DNA of 64,000 bases from Sitta carolinensis (lineage: Eukaryota > Chordata > Aves > Passeriformes > Sittidae). The position numbers and the translations under genes are program-made. The notes below the pieces were generated by a model. The model was not told where the DNA came from and searched no databases. It saw only the letters and a program-made list of their open reading frames with translations. This document shows positions 1 to 13,123 of the stretch, piece by piece (positions within the stretch are counted from its first letter, which is position 1; every line of letters begins with the position of its first letter). The stretch covers positions 2,232,001-2,296,000 of the forward strand of contig CM063295.1 in assembly GCA_032173965.1 (NCBI GenBank), in the 5' to 3' direction.

Positions 1-87
1 TGATGGGGGTGCGCAGGTGATGGGGGTGCGGGTAGGGAAGGAGAAGGGCCAGGCATGGGGAAGCACCGACCATCCTGCTTATTGTAC

Positions 88-335
88 AATCGTGGAATGG
101 TTCGGGTTGGAAGGGACCTTAAAGCCCGTCTTGTTCCATCTCCTGCCGTGGGGAACACCTTCCACTAGCCCAGGTTCCAAGCTCCGTTCAGCCTGGCCTT
201 GGACACTTCCAGGGATGGGGCAGCCACAGCTTCTCTCGGCAGCCTGTGCCCGGGCCTCACTACCGTCAAAGGAAGGAATTTCTTCCCGTTAGCGAATCTA
301 AATCTGCCCTCCTTCAGCTTAAAGCTGAAGGTGCC
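88..335 (-). mobile_element. CR1 LINE 3' end, antisense
   Basis: The stretch opens with the reverse complement of the CR1 3' terminus (GTGGAATGG, then GGGTTGGAAGGGACCTTAAAG). It continues through the antisense 3' part: ACACCTTCCACTAGCCCAGG, CTTGGACACTTCCAGGGATG and GGAATTTCTTCCC. CR1 is the dominant non-LTR retrotransposon of birds, and copies are usually 5'-truncated like this one. An 83-91 codon frame across it is incidental. The inner border near 335 is approximate. Confidence 0.85.
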
Positions 336-471
336 TTCTTGGAATGGTAGTTGAGATTTCTATCTACTCCTTAAACCCCATAGATTACCCACTAATTGCC
401 CTGTACAAGCTTTTTCAATGTGCCCCTGTGTGTGATACATTACGGAATAAAAACTCCTTAACAGGTTCTTA

Positions 472-537
472 CTCATAGAATGATTTCGATTGGAAAGGAC
501 CTTGAAGACCATCTAGTTCTACCCTCCAGTTAATGTT
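472..537 (-). mobile_element. Short CR1 3' terminus, antisense
   Basis: CATAGAATGATTTCGATTGG followed by AAAGGACCTTGAAGACCATC is the antisense form of the CR1 terminal sequence and its ATTCTATG end repeat. Only about 65 bp are recognisable. It is a very short or heavily decayed insertion, close to the longer copy at 88-335 and in the same orientation, so it could be part of a broken composite copy. Confidence 0.7.
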
Positions 538-3500
538 TTGTGCTTTTCTTTTTTTACCTCCCAACCTGTGACCGAGGATTTAAGGCATTTGGCTTAAACT
601 GTTGCAAGTATTTTTCCTTTAAACCCCAGACTATTTGCAGATAATAATTGAAGTTGTGGGGTTGCTCGTATGCCGAAATGCCCGGCAGCCGGGCAGTCAC
701 TGCGACTTCTGTGTCGTGTAGTATCTTTGGCGTGCCTTTTTCTTCGATTGCGATGGGTTTGTAGATAATGAAACGCATCAAAATGTCTCGTTTCCAGCCA
801 GCGTGTGCCCGTTGTAAATACACACGTGTGTGCTCAAGAGCATGTGTGCCTGGACCGACCTCTCTCGGTGTTCTGACTGTTTCAATCCCTGAAAGAGTGG
901 TTTCAGAAGAACACGAAGTCTGTTGGACTTGAATTTCTGCTTTCAGAGATTAATGAATCTTGTGGAAGGGATAGTGATAAGTTAATCATGCTATGCCTGC
1001 TGTGTTTTCATAGACTGAAAAAAAAAATATTACTATAATTGAGCTGATAAATTCTGTGGGTTTTCGTCTTGCTCAATCTGCATTTGGCAACAGTTTACAG
1101 ATGCTTCGGTCCTTTAGGTTTTTTTTTTTATAGAAACCTTTTCTTCTCAGCCTGCAAGTAAGTGAAACAAGAGAAAAAGAAACAGTATCGAATAAAAATT
1201 GTTAGAGAATATCTAGGTGAGGTCTTGCGATTGAGCCGTGTTAATCCCTTGCGTGGAAACGCTGGAATATGTGGGAGGCTGATACACAAGTTGCTATGAA
1301 ATGTTCTTTGTAACTCAGGACAAATACAGTTTACAGTTCTTTAATTCTTCAGCGAGACATTTTAGACTCTCCTGGTAGCCACTGTCTTGGTTTGGTTTTT
1401 TTTTCTTTCTTCTTTCTTTTTTGAAGTTCACTTGGGCTGTTCTGGAATGCTTCAGTCTTAATTACGTCCTGTTCAGCAAGTTCTCGTGTGTCTCGGGGAG
1501 CTCTGTGTGGTGCTGGATGTGTGAACTCCAGCAACTGCAGAAAGTTCTGCAGGGCTCAGGGGGCCTGCGGGCACTGGGATGCCAAACCCCAAGGTGTATT
1601 CTGGACAAGTGTGTCCATGGAATTCTGTCATCGTCCTGGTGTTCCACAGGCAAAAGTACCTCTCTGCCAAGGGTGCGGGTAATGTTTGTACACTTAAAGA
1701 GAGGGTTGTTTTTAGGGAAAGCACTTCTAGATTTGTTGCCAGCAGTTAATGCTGCTTGTTGAAGGATTGCTGAAGGTTTCTGTGCGTTGTGGCAGACGAT
1801 AAAGTAGTTTGAGTAGTGATTGCTGTCAAATGCCTGCTCTTGGAATTAAACCAGGCTGTTCCTTGGTGCTGGGGCTTAAATGGAAAAGTTCTGTTGCAAC
1901 CTGGAAAGTGGCCTTTGTGATCGGAGGAGCCTGGGGAGATGGGGCTGAGGCTTTTGCCCTGGATGAGCAGTGAGTTGTGTTCCGTTGAACAGAGCTGTAA
2001 TTGCAGTGGTAGCCCCACACTGGTGGGTGGTGAGGGGACGTGCTTCCACAGCCGCCGCGTTGGGCCCGGCTGAACAGTTTGGCTCCAGCCTGCAAAGGCT
2101 CACACCCGAGGCTCTGATGGCAGGCCCGAACATTGGGCAGAAAGCAACTGCTCTCCTCCTTGTTTGTATTTCTCTTGATGCTTTGATGCGGTGATGTTAA
2201 GCAACTCCTTTTGTCAGGGTAAGTTTTAGCTGCCTTTAATCTTTCTGATAAAAATAGCTCCTCAGCTTACCAGGGCAAAGTTTGTGCCGTTGAAATTGGT
2301 CTGCTTACCTTCTGAAAATACGGCCTTTTCTGTTAAACCTAGGCAGCTAAATCCAGTGTCTGATCTTGCAGAAGGGCGCAGAGATGAAAGGATAACAGAA
2401 ATGGGTGCTGTGACCATCGTTAAGTTTCATGATAGTCCCCATTTTGCCCCGCTGCTCTTTGTATCAGTAAGGAAGGTTAAGACTCCTGGCCGTTAACTTC
2501 ACTTGCCGTTGCTGTGCCGTATTGAACGAGCTGACTCCTGTGGTAAAGTGTCCGTGGGAAAGATTTTTCCTCGTCTGGCCAGGTAGGAGTAGTGCTTTTG
2601 TCTAATTACTGCTTTATTGGATACACAGGCGTTTTCATACCTAAACATTTGTCTCCTCTGTGGCTGTTGTGAGATGTTCTCATCAAGCACCGCAGAATAA
2701 ACAAGGGACTCCTACAAAAAGTAGAATTACAGTAACTTTGCTTATGGCAGTGTGTTATTTCAGTGCTGAGCGTTGTGATTGTTGTGTGCATTGCTGGCAT
2801 TGGCCCTTCAGCAGAATATACAGAGACCTGGCAGCGTTCTTGAGCTGGGCTCGGGCTGGTTGGGAAAAAAATGTGCCTGACTGGAGCAGCAGCGCAGCTG
2901 GAGGTGTTCAGGGGCCCCTGGACTGTGGGCCATTCTGCAGGTAGCTCAGTGAGGGTCTGAGTTTCATTAAAATCATGCTTCTGTCTGCGTTCATTGTGTT
3001 CCCTGCAGCTTCTGCTGCTGTGGTGCTGCACCAGTTCCAGAAACAACACAGCATAATCTGGGCCAGAGCAGAGGGTGTCCCTGACGGCATCAGGAGTTAA
3101 CAAATTCCTAAAGTAGGTGAAGTTGGGAAGAAGGTGATATGAGCAGCTTTCAAAGTCCATTAGAGCTGGGTTTTCACTTCCCACTTCCTTATATAGGGGG
3201 GTTTGTTGATTTTTTTATTATTTTTTCCTCCGTAACTTCCAATCCTGCACAGATTAAGCTGCGTGGCTGCCTCTGCACAAGCTGCGGGCCAAGCTCCCCG
3301 ATAACTGCTGTTCTCTTCCCTGCCCATGTGCTGGCATCCAGGGCCCGGATTTTACACCGGGGAGAGGCTGGCCCCGGTGCACGTGCCTCCCTACGTGCTG
3401 AGATAAGTAGATCTCTGGCTGACTCCCAGCCAGCCACAGAACTTCGCAGAAGGGAGTTGGTGGGCGATGCGCAGCCCGATTTGATCCTGCTCTCCTGCCA

Positions 3501-6500
3501 GCAACCAGAGAGGTGTATTGCAGTGGGTTTAGGTTTTAGTTTGAAAAGAGGTGTGTGGAGAATATTGTGCTGTTCTCCGACAGAGGTGGACAAAAGCAAA
3601 ATAGCATAAGGAAAAACGGCAAGGTTTTCTTAAGCTTGTGTTCACGTTCTTAGCAGAGACTTCAGATGCAGTGACGTCTTGGTGATTTAAACCCAGATTT
3701 TCTTTGGGCACGTGAAAGCATTAGTATGGATGTTTTAAAGGATTCATTCCTGCGTGGCTGAAAAGCTTCATGGAAGCCTGTGTAATTGGTCTGCTCTTGT
3801 TTCGTGTGATACCTGCAAAACTTGAGTGTAGTGGGTGTGCTGTAGCAGTAAGAATCACAGTTACACACGCACTTCCTTATTCTCTCCCTGGAATAAGGAA
3901 AAGGATCATTTCATTAAGTGAACACACTCATTTATAGGCAGAAAATTTAGGGAAGAAATTCATTTTCTGAAAAGCTGTGGGAGAAGGAGTGTGCGTAGTT
4001 GTAATTATTCCACGGGAATGTCCTTTTTGTTTGTTTCTTTTTGTTTGTTTTGTGGTACTTCTGCCCTAACTATCTGGGATGGGAAAAATGAGGTGTGATA
4101 TTTCACGGCTATATTGTTTCTTGTGGAATACTTAATGGTTATATTGTTTAAGACTCTTGGAACCGCTACTGTGGCGGATAGGAGAGGATGATGCCAAGCA
4201 AGATGTTTACTTTGAGCTAGAAGTTTGATACAAACTGTTTTGGGTTTTTTTTCACCTGAAGTGACTGACCCGCATAACTTGATGCCAGCGTTTCTGATCT
4301 GGGACAGGAGATTTGTGAAATTAGAAATGGGCTTTTTTATAGAGTCTAGCACAGCTAATTCTTAACCAGTTCCCGAGGCATTGCTGATAGCAGAGTATTG
4401 TGTACTCTCTCAATGTTTGTGGGCTTTTACAGGTTTTTCCAAGGAGTTTGACACTTGTGTATGTGTGGGATGAAAAACTGAGCAGATTATCTGCTGACCT
4501 GATCATATTTGACAGTACTACCATTTTTCCCATTCTTTATTTTTTGAAATTCATACTTTGATAATTGAACACATACTGGGGACTTCAAACTTATTCCCCT
4601 TCCAGTGACTTAAAGTTAACTAGGAAAATGCTGTCTTGTGCTGTGGCATAGAGCTCCTGGAGAAGCCCTGCCAGCAGCAGACAGGAATAGAGGCTGTGTC
4701 TTTGCTGTACTCCAGAGATCTCTTAGTAGCTTGTGAAATGATTCCCAGTTTTCTGTTGCAGATTATTCACTTTCTGTTTTGGCTGGACATTCCTTGGAGT
4801 CATCATCCAGTGTCATTAATTATTTCTACAGCAACATGCTGTGCTTTTTTATTATACCTGCAGCTTCACATTAAAACCCCCACATATTCTTAGTGTTTAT
4901 TAGCTATTTTACTTACTGTTGCTACCTGCTAAGAGAGAAGAACATGAAAAAACCCCTCATCCTATTAACAAAATACTGCAGGTTAATGTGAAATCAGGGT
5001 GGAAGGGGTAGCTGAAAAAAACAGTTTGAAAAATTCTGGGGTTTGTTCTTATAGAATGAAAAAACGTGAGGGATAACTTAGAAATCTGGCACTTCCACCC
5101 TAATTTGGTTTACACTTTCAAGAATTATTGCTTTGTAAATCTTCCTTTTAACATATGTTATGTTTTCCATCTGTTTTCTCAGATGTCTAAGATACAGAGA
5201 GAACCTAAATTGTTTATTTGGAAAACTCTTTAATAAAGATCCTTCAATAGATACTATTAAGTATTTTGCAGAATCATAAGTGTGAATTAAAAGAAAACTG
5301 CGACTTCTATTAGCAGTGATAATTATAACTCGTAATCTAAATCTCTTAACATACTCTCCCTTTCCTGATTTCTTATTTGCCACCATTGATAAATAAGGAT
5401 CTTATTTATGACACTGGATAAATACAGTATCTTTGGCTTGCAGTTTGTGTGTGGATATATTTTTATTTATACATCTGTAAGTCTGTAAAATAATTCCCTG
5501 CTGGTTACCTTCAGCACTGTGAAAGCTTCCTTGAGAAGACAGCATTGGGAAAAGGGATGCCTGTTCCTCCCAATCTCCCAGGCACACGTCATTTTCCTGC
5601 TGCAGCTGGACATGGCAGAGACAGGAATCAGAGCTGGAGACGTGCTGAGTGAGAAGTGAAATGGGACATCAGATTGCAGCCCCTGTGTGTGTGTCACCTT
5701 GCTGTGCCCAGCTCTGCCACAGGCACTTGGGGAGCTGGATTAGTGGGTGTTGCTGATGACATCACTTGTGTGTCATCTCTTGTGTAGTGTCATCCCGTGG
5801 AGAAAAGAGATGGGGAAATTACCAAGTGGCTTAAGTTGAGTAAGTACTGAGTATTAGTTGGAAGAGTTGTGAAGTTTTTTCCTAAGTTCATAAACTCCCT
5901 AAAGGAAAGTATTAATGAGAATGGTTCAAAACAGCTTCATCTCACTGAAATTGATGCTTTAAAGTTAGAGAGTCGTGAGGGAGTTGGGTTTTTCTGTATT
6001 GTCAATTATGGTTGGAAACTTACTTAGCATAAATATACAAAAATTGTTAGTTTTAAGTGCCCTTCTGTTGTTGCTTCCTCATGTATGTTTGGGTTGGGTT
6101 GTAGGTTCTTGTACAGCTGAATTTGAGTTGCCAAGCAGAAGACAGTTCCCTTAAATTTTGTATCAGAAATAGGGAGCAAAAAGTGGCATTAAAAAAAATG
6201 TAATATGTGCTTCCTGCAGCTTTTATATATCACAGAGGAGACCCCAGACTTGTCTGTTTCATAGTAATGTTGCTAAGTTTTTTTTTCCTTGTTTCATAAT
6301 ATTATTTCAAGTACTATTCATGTATTTCACTCTTCCCAAAATAGACCTGTTCTGTAGTTCTGTTGCAGAAGCTGTGTTAAGGTGGGAATTTTCATAGAAA
6401 GGCTCGTGAAGCTGAAGGGAGCTCCTGAGCCAGAGCTGAGCTCGTGTTCTCACCACTGACACTGTCAGTCATTGTGGGCAGCATGAGGAGCTGAACACTT

Positions 6501-7975
6501 CAAAACCTGAACCACTTGTGTTGACAATATATTCCCTAAGAAGACTCTGGCCAGGGAATGTCACAGCTAAGGCTTGTTTGTCAAGATAATTTGTGTCCTT
6601 GTGTGTTACACGCCCATTCCCTTTCCAGGTGGGCAGTGAGGGTGGCACAGCTGTGAGGGAAGCTGTGGGTCTGGCAGCTCGAGGCAGGCATAGGCAGACA
6701 CTGGCTTGGTACAGACTGTGCATTTCATGCTGACTTAAGCAAGTGCCCCACTATTAATTACCAGACTCTCAGATGATTCCTTTTAAAAGGGTCATTCTGA
6801 ACTTAAACGTTCTGTCAGCTGTTAAATTTGGGTAAGAGGCACGATGTGTGTGTTTGTGATAGGATGAGAAGGCAGTCTCACTTCTCTTAATGTTAATGTG
6901 CTCCAAGAACCTTAAAGTATTTAATCTTCATCAGAATGATCTTGTGAATGAGAAGCTGATGTTCCCAGTGTGGTGTCTCCAGTCCACAGGCAGATTGCCT
7001 CCTCTTCCTTCTGTCCAGATTTCTCTTATGGTAAATAAATTTACTGAAGCCTTCTGGTCTGTAAGAGGGTTAGCCTGGTAGCCATGTGCGCTGGGACAGT
7101 AGCCATGTGTGTCTTGTGGATGCTGCTGGGTGGGATTTAGACTTGCTCACAAGAGCAGACATTGTAACTGTGTCAAAATAGTGAGGATACCTTGGGAAAC
7201 AATTAAGAAAAAGAATGCCTTTGGAGAGGGCCAGGGGAAGGCAAAAGCAATCCATCATTTGCCCTCTGATGCTTCTAAGAGCAGACCAGAGTGAGCACTC
7301 TTGCTAGGCTGCTTCTTCCATGCATTTTGGGGTTACCTTGGCTTTATTCCCCTCTGGCCTCTGGGAAGAGATTAGAGTCTAGCTTCTTATCTGGATATTT
7401 TTCATATTTGCTTCTTTATATAAACCTTAGTGCTGGGTGCAAGGCCATTTAGTGTGCTCTCATATATTACTTTGTAATTGATAGGGAAACATTCAAGTAA
7501 TTGTGCTTTATTTTTATGAAAGGGTAGAATAATCCCTAAACCCACCAATTATTTCTGAAATAAGCCAGTATCTGAGGTTTTTCTAGATTTTTAACACAGG
7601 TTGTGTTGTCACTATGAGCACAGCAAAAGAGAGATGGTGAAGACAACTTGGACAAGTACAGCAGAGAGAACCTTGAGGTCATGACATCGTGACACAAAAC
7701 ATGGAAGAGTCTGGGGACTAAACCTGGTGTGATCAAGGAAGAATCTCAGTTTATACTACTCTTTTCATGGAGGTGAGGAGGAGGACAGGATCAGAACAGG
7801 TGGCTTCTCCTGTATCAGGTGGTAATTGTTATCCCACCTTAGTGGTGGTATTAAAGGATGTGGATATGTGCTATTTTCCCCATTCTGGCTCATGTGTTGT
7901 CTGCTGGTAGAGCTGGTGTCAGGAGCTGAGTCAGGAATACAGGTAGTATTGCAGTAGAGGTTAAAAGAGAACTGA

Positions 7976-7991
7976 TTTTTTTTTTTTTTTT
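7976..7991. repeat. Poly-T run
   Basis: A run of 16 T within intron 1. It could be a decayed retroposon tail or simple slippage; no element body was recognised beside it. Its length may be unreliable in the assembly. Confidence 0.9.
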
Positions 7992-8104
7992 CATTAGTTT
8001 CATGATTTGTTTGTGTAACAAGCTTCAGTTTCGAAAAGTCACTTAGTTGCTGAAGTATTACCCAAATGAGTTGGGGAGATATTAGGAGCTGTCTCTAAAA
8101 TTCC

Positions 8105-8350
8105 AGCCACAGGAAAGCAAGAGAAGGCAAGTGTTACCCCCATTTTCAAAAAGGGTTAAAAGGCAATTCAGTCAGCTAGACTGTTCAACTTCTTCTCTGC
8201 CACTGGGAAGGTCATGGAGGAGCTGGAATGAGTTCAGTGAAGGGCTGCTCAGGAGACTGGGGGCTGGAGCGTGTGCCCTGTGAGAGGGGGTGGAGGGCTG
8301 GGCTGCAGACAGACCTGCTGGCCTTTCCAACCTGAGAGACTGTGGGCTTG
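8105..8350 (+). mobile_element. Probable CR1 LINE fragment, sense
   Basis: TGTTACCCCCATTTTCAAAA with AGGGTTAAAAGGC, then CACTGGGAAGGTCATGGAGG, resembles the CR1 reverse-transcriptase coding region around its fingers/palm segment. Stop codons interrupt the frame. Further right, TGGCCTTTCCAACCTGAGAG resembles the CR1 3' end, which implies an internal deletion joining coding region and tail. The call is by motif resemblance only; borders are approximate. Confidence 0.5.
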
Positions 8351-9514
8351 TCAACAAGAGAGAGCCGTGATGATGATGATTCCAATGAATTTTCTAGAGA
8401 TAAGTCCCAAAGAGTCCAAAAGGTGAGGTTGATATCAACATATTTGAGTTTTGACCAGTCCAGTGACTTTGGAACAAGTGACTGTATTCCTTTCTCATTC
8501 CAGGTGCAAGTAGTTTAAATGATCAGGTAGGTAGAAATTCAGTTAAATACTCCAATCTCGTATTATTTAAGCCATAAATTGTTGAGACTCATCCAGATTC
8601 TTGATGGTGGATCTCTCATTCCTTCTCACCACCCTCCACCCAGCCATCAGGGTTTCCTTAACCCAACCAGGTCCATCATCACCATAATTCTCAGCCTGGT
8701 TGAGCATGATGTTTGGAAGAAGTGATGCTGCTCTGCTGAAAGTCAAGGTCAGATGCACGTCAGTTCCCAAGCTTTCCCTGTGTTGTTACGGAAAGACACA
8801 AATCTAAAGTTTTCTTACTGGAAATTTTACGTTTTCCATGAACACATTATTTAATTGTTCTAAAACATTAAATGCAATAATTGTCTTTTATGAAATAACT
8901 TACAGAATCCTCAAACCTTGAAAGGAAGTTGGAATGGATGTGGTAATTGCTGACTTGCCACACAGTGTGACTATTGAGGGGAGCTACCTGACAGTGAATT
9001 TTAGGGAATGGCTGGAGCTCTGAACTGTTGAGGCTTTGTCTGCTGGGGTCTGGCGTGATTGAAAGAAGCCTTACAAAACAAAATTGGGCTCACTGAAATG
9101 TAACAGCTATGTTGGCATGAAAGAAAGGCACGGTGGAAATACTGCTTGTGTGCTGGACTTCAGTGTCTGCTCTGTGCCACGAGCAGTTTGTGACAGGAAA
9201 ACTCCCAGTCACGTCTCAAGCAAAGATTATGCTGTAAAAAATGAAACTCAATTTGATAGTTGTCCTCCTGCTTGCTGCGAGATACATTTGAGATAAGTCG
9301 TCACATAATGAAACACCTTAGGATGTTCATCACCTTTCCAGGCTGAGCTAAAGGGGAAAAAATGGTGACATTGAAACAAATTAATTGATTGAATATGTAT
9401 ATTAGGAAAGTCTCTCGGTAACAGTCACAAACAGTTTTACAGATGAGAATGTTCTGCCTCCAGGATGCAGCACAGTTTTTTCTTCTGAGAAGGCCTAGAA
9501 GGAAACAGAACATC

Positions 9515-9537
9515 TTTTTTTTTTTTTTTTTTTTTTT
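9515..9537. repeat. Poly-T run (23 T)
   Basis: An uninterrupted run of 23 T in intron 1, the longest homopolymer in the window. It may be the antisense trace of a retroposed poly-A tail, but no adjacent element or target-site duplication was identified. Confidence 0.9.
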
Positions 9538-12500
9538 ATATCTGGTTGTCGAAAGTGTTGTCCAGGAAGGCAGAAAACGGTGACATTTAAGCTCACAAGA
9601 CTGAAATTAGGAGAGAAAGTATCTCAAATGTGGTTATCTTCTATGTGTGAAAGTAGCTGCTCAAAGAATGTGGAATGCTCAAATTGGAAAAGGAGCCCTG
9701 TGGAAAGAGTGGGGGGGTGGCACTTGCCTAGTGCTTTTCCAGAGAACGTAATCTCTGGTTTTTGGTGCTCTGCTGTCAAGAGGCCGTTTGGGTTTATGTG
9801 ACAGAGGTAATGAAAGGGATGAGGTTTGGGATCAGAAGTGCCGTGTTAGAGACAAGACAGACGAGGTGAATTAGTCAGCTCTGCTGCTTCCTGAGCCCTG
9901 AATTAGAGCTATGTGCCTTACAGGCTTAGGGAATCCGTTCTCCTTTAAAATCCAGACCAATTTTCCTGCTCTGATATGTGCTGGGTGCGTGACAGGTTTG
10001 AGGCTGGAGCAGGCTGAAACTCACTGGCACTTCTCAGCACAGGTGTTCCCTGACCATCACTTCAGGTAACTGCTTCAGGTAAAGGCAAATGCATCCCTCT
10101 GTTTTTAGCCTCTTGGGTTAGCCTCTTTCTTAAATCTGCCTTTGAGAAACAGTTGAAGCATTGAGAGTGGGATCAGTTCTGTTCTTCTTGTGAGGATGGA
10201 GGGACTGCAGTTGCTTTTCATTTCTCTGTCAGTAGTAATGGGCTGTGTTCTTATTATGGCAGATTTTTATATGTGTGTAAATATATTTATTCTTTTTATA
10301 ACTGCCAAGACAATCTCTTATCTTTATGGATTTGTTGCAGACATGCTCAAGTAGATTTTTGTTTTCTGTTGTATTTTATAACCGTTGTAAAATGTGCCTT
10401 GTGTTGCTGTTTTTAATGTGCATGACTCTGATGAAATATAAAAGAAGATGATTAATCATTGCATGAACAATTGAATTCTTGGTGAATTTTTACAGGACCA
10501 TTGTGTTAAGTTGTTTACCTGCTTTTTATTTTCCTGCTGGCAGGGCTGTACATTTTCCATGTCTAACCTTAATGTACAGTCTTCTTACAGGAGCTTAGGA
10601 GTGGTAGATTATTTCAGGTTTTAAGTGGCAGTATTCCCAAATGCTTTCTTCACTCTTTTTTTGTAAACTGCAGAAACATTTCCAGTTCTTGGCTCTGGCA
10701 AAACTGAGAGCGTCCAGCCAGCCAAGCAAAAAAACCAAATTAAGCATTTATACTCTAGCATCCCATTTTGAAATACAGCTGGAAAAAACTGCTCTTTAAA
10801 CCACAGCAACATCTTCACAACCCTTCACATTTTGTCTCCTCCTCGCCCACACATCTATTACCCCTGAAATATTAACAATTCTGGTGCAGAAGCTTGGAAG
10901 AACTCCTTTTTGTGGGACTGACAGAAGCTGTGTGAAGAGCACTGTAAACCTTGACCCTGGAGGAGCAGTTTGCCAAGGGCAGAGCCTCAGCCCCGTGTCC
11001 CAGCCTCGGTGATGTGCGGGCAGAGGGCTTTGGGCAGCTCCAGTGCAGCCCCTGCCAGTGGCAGAGCCTCCTCTGGAGGGCTGGAACAGGCAAACCTTGG
11101 AAGAGGGAAAGCAGCAAAATGTAGAGGGAACAGCAGACTGCAGCATGGTCAGTGTCGAGTGGTTGTGTGGCAAAGAGGAGGAGAGGTGATGCGATCATGG
11201 AGTGAAAGGTACACCGGGAATTTTTCTAGAAGACAAGCAGGAAAGCTAAACTGCAGACCTGAAAGGAAAGGCAGCAAGTAAGAGGAATTAAAAATCCTTT
11301 AATGAATCTTGCTCTATGAAATGATAGCTTGTTCCTTGCCTGCTTGGAGGGGAGCAGGGGCTCTCTTCTGAGCAGGGTGTATTTGTCATGGCCGGCATCA
11401 CGCAGTCCTGGAAGGGTTATTGACTCCAGGAGGTGATGATGGCAGGGTGGGGGTCCCTGAAGGACGTGGTGCTTTGAGCACCTCAAAACAGCCAGAATTT
11501 AATGTTTTTGTCTTTGTTTACTGTGCCTGTTTGTGTAATGAACTAGTCATTGCAAGTCGGACCATTTTTATTAATTTTTCTTCAGTTCGGTTGAATGGGA
11601 AATGCACATGCAGATGAAGTGCATGATATTAAAGTGTACTGAGATGGCTTGGTGATGCATCTGTGCTTTGTGATAGTTTATGTGTTGCTTGAGGTTTGTT
11701 GTTTCTTTTCAATGTACCATCTTACATCATTTTTGCAGTCTGTGTCTTTTTTGTGGTTGAAGAGCAAATTAAACTTTAACACAATGAAGCTTTTGGAATG
11801 TCCTTCTTTAGTAAAGAACTATTCTTTGCTCTAACCTGGAAAAAATGTGGTTTGTTGTTCAGTGTGAAGGACTGAGGTTTGTCAGGGCTGGCTCAGGGGG
11901 CAAAATAAAGTTTTCTCACATTTATGTTACAGTGAGAAGTGATTGTTTTAGTTCACATCTTTGGACTGGAAAACTCTTCCAAGATGTGTTGCATGTTTGA
12001 ATAGCTGCTCTGGTGTTTTGAGGCTGGTCTGCTTAGATGTTTATAAATACTTGCCTGTTCTTATGTCTTCAAATATGTAATTTCTATTTTCATGTGGAGG
12101 TACCTATATACAGTGAAGTAATGCTCTGGTTTTTAGTTACATACTAAAATAACTTTGTTACACAGATGCTGCTTATGATGTGCAATAAAATATTTCAGTG
12201 AACCTGAGTTGGTCCTTTAAAGGGAAAAAAAAGCCCACCACTTTTTTATTAGTCTGGATATTGCAGCCAGGCAGAGCTGTTCCTTCAAGTGGCTTAATGA
12301 AGATTTGATTGATTTATTTTGCTCATCTGGAGAGTGTGTGGATTACCTCTGTCAATATTGGGCATGATAAATGAGGGCTGGGCACTTACAGAGCAATTTG
12401 AATTATTTGAGCTGTTCAGGAATCGAGCAGTGACTCGATTCAGGAGGCATTACAAGGAGAAAATGCTGAGTGCCTTTCGGGATCTCTGAGGCAGCAGATC

Positions 12501-13123
12501 GTGGGGCAAATCAATGACTAGAAACTGATCTTCAATTGATCTTAAATGTCTTTATATGTGAGACCGGGATCAAACTGCTGAGGAAATCGTTGTTCGTGGG
12601 TGAAGTTTTAAAGCAGTGCTGGAAAATGTTCTTTGGCCATGTGCAGACATAAATGACAGGGTTGAGGTACAGTTGCTGGGTGAAATGCGGTGGCTTGGGA
12701 TTACAGAGGAGGTTGGAAAAGGTGATGTAATTGCTCTTTTGGGAGAGTAAATCAATAGGAAAAAATCTGTTGTTATTTCTGCCTTCATGTTTTAACCAAA
12801 ACAAGGGAGATTTTGGCGTTAGATTAGATCATTGTATTCATGCCACCTTAGTTTTCTTAAGCTTTGTTTTGTCAGAATTCTTGCCAGCAAACCTGTTTAT
12901 TGGCCAGTGCTGTACCCTGCATGGTTGTGTGTGCACAGTGTGTGATGTCTGCACAGAAAGGCTCTGGAGTTCGTGTCACAGGCACCCTCACTCCCTTCTT
13001 AGGCTTGGGTAAAGGCATCCTGAATGCCTGTCATTGTTAACACTGGTACAAAGTAGCAAAGGTAAATATTTTAGCTACTCGTTTGTCATGTTTTCTCACC
13101 CATGTTTCTGTTTTAACTTGTAG

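Larger units (their letters stand above)
1..13123 (+). other. CREBBP: CREBBP intron 1, 3' part
   Basis: This is non-coding sequence upstream of exon 2, ending in a pyrimidine-rich tract and TAG at 13121-13123. It holds CR1 remnants (about 88-335, 472-537, 8105-8350), an imperfect 17-bp tandem duplication at the very start (1-35) and T runs at 7976-7991 and 9515-9537. CpG dinucleotides are more frequent in parts of the first 4 kb (660-840, 2030-2110, 3270-3480) than further on. All open frames here, including one of 192 codons on the reverse strand at 2606-3184, lack recognisable protein content and I treat them as chance. Nothing else is supported. Confidence 0.85.

Noticed and set aside
2606..3184. 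192-codon open frame on the reverse strand in intron 1
   Set aside because: No recognisable domain, composition like chance translation, and no splice or promoter context. One frame of this size can arise in 64 kb.
5748..5775. CRE-like element (TGATGACATCAC) in intron 1
   Set aside because: It is a mismatch to TGACGTCA, and a single weak motif in a large intron carries no weight.
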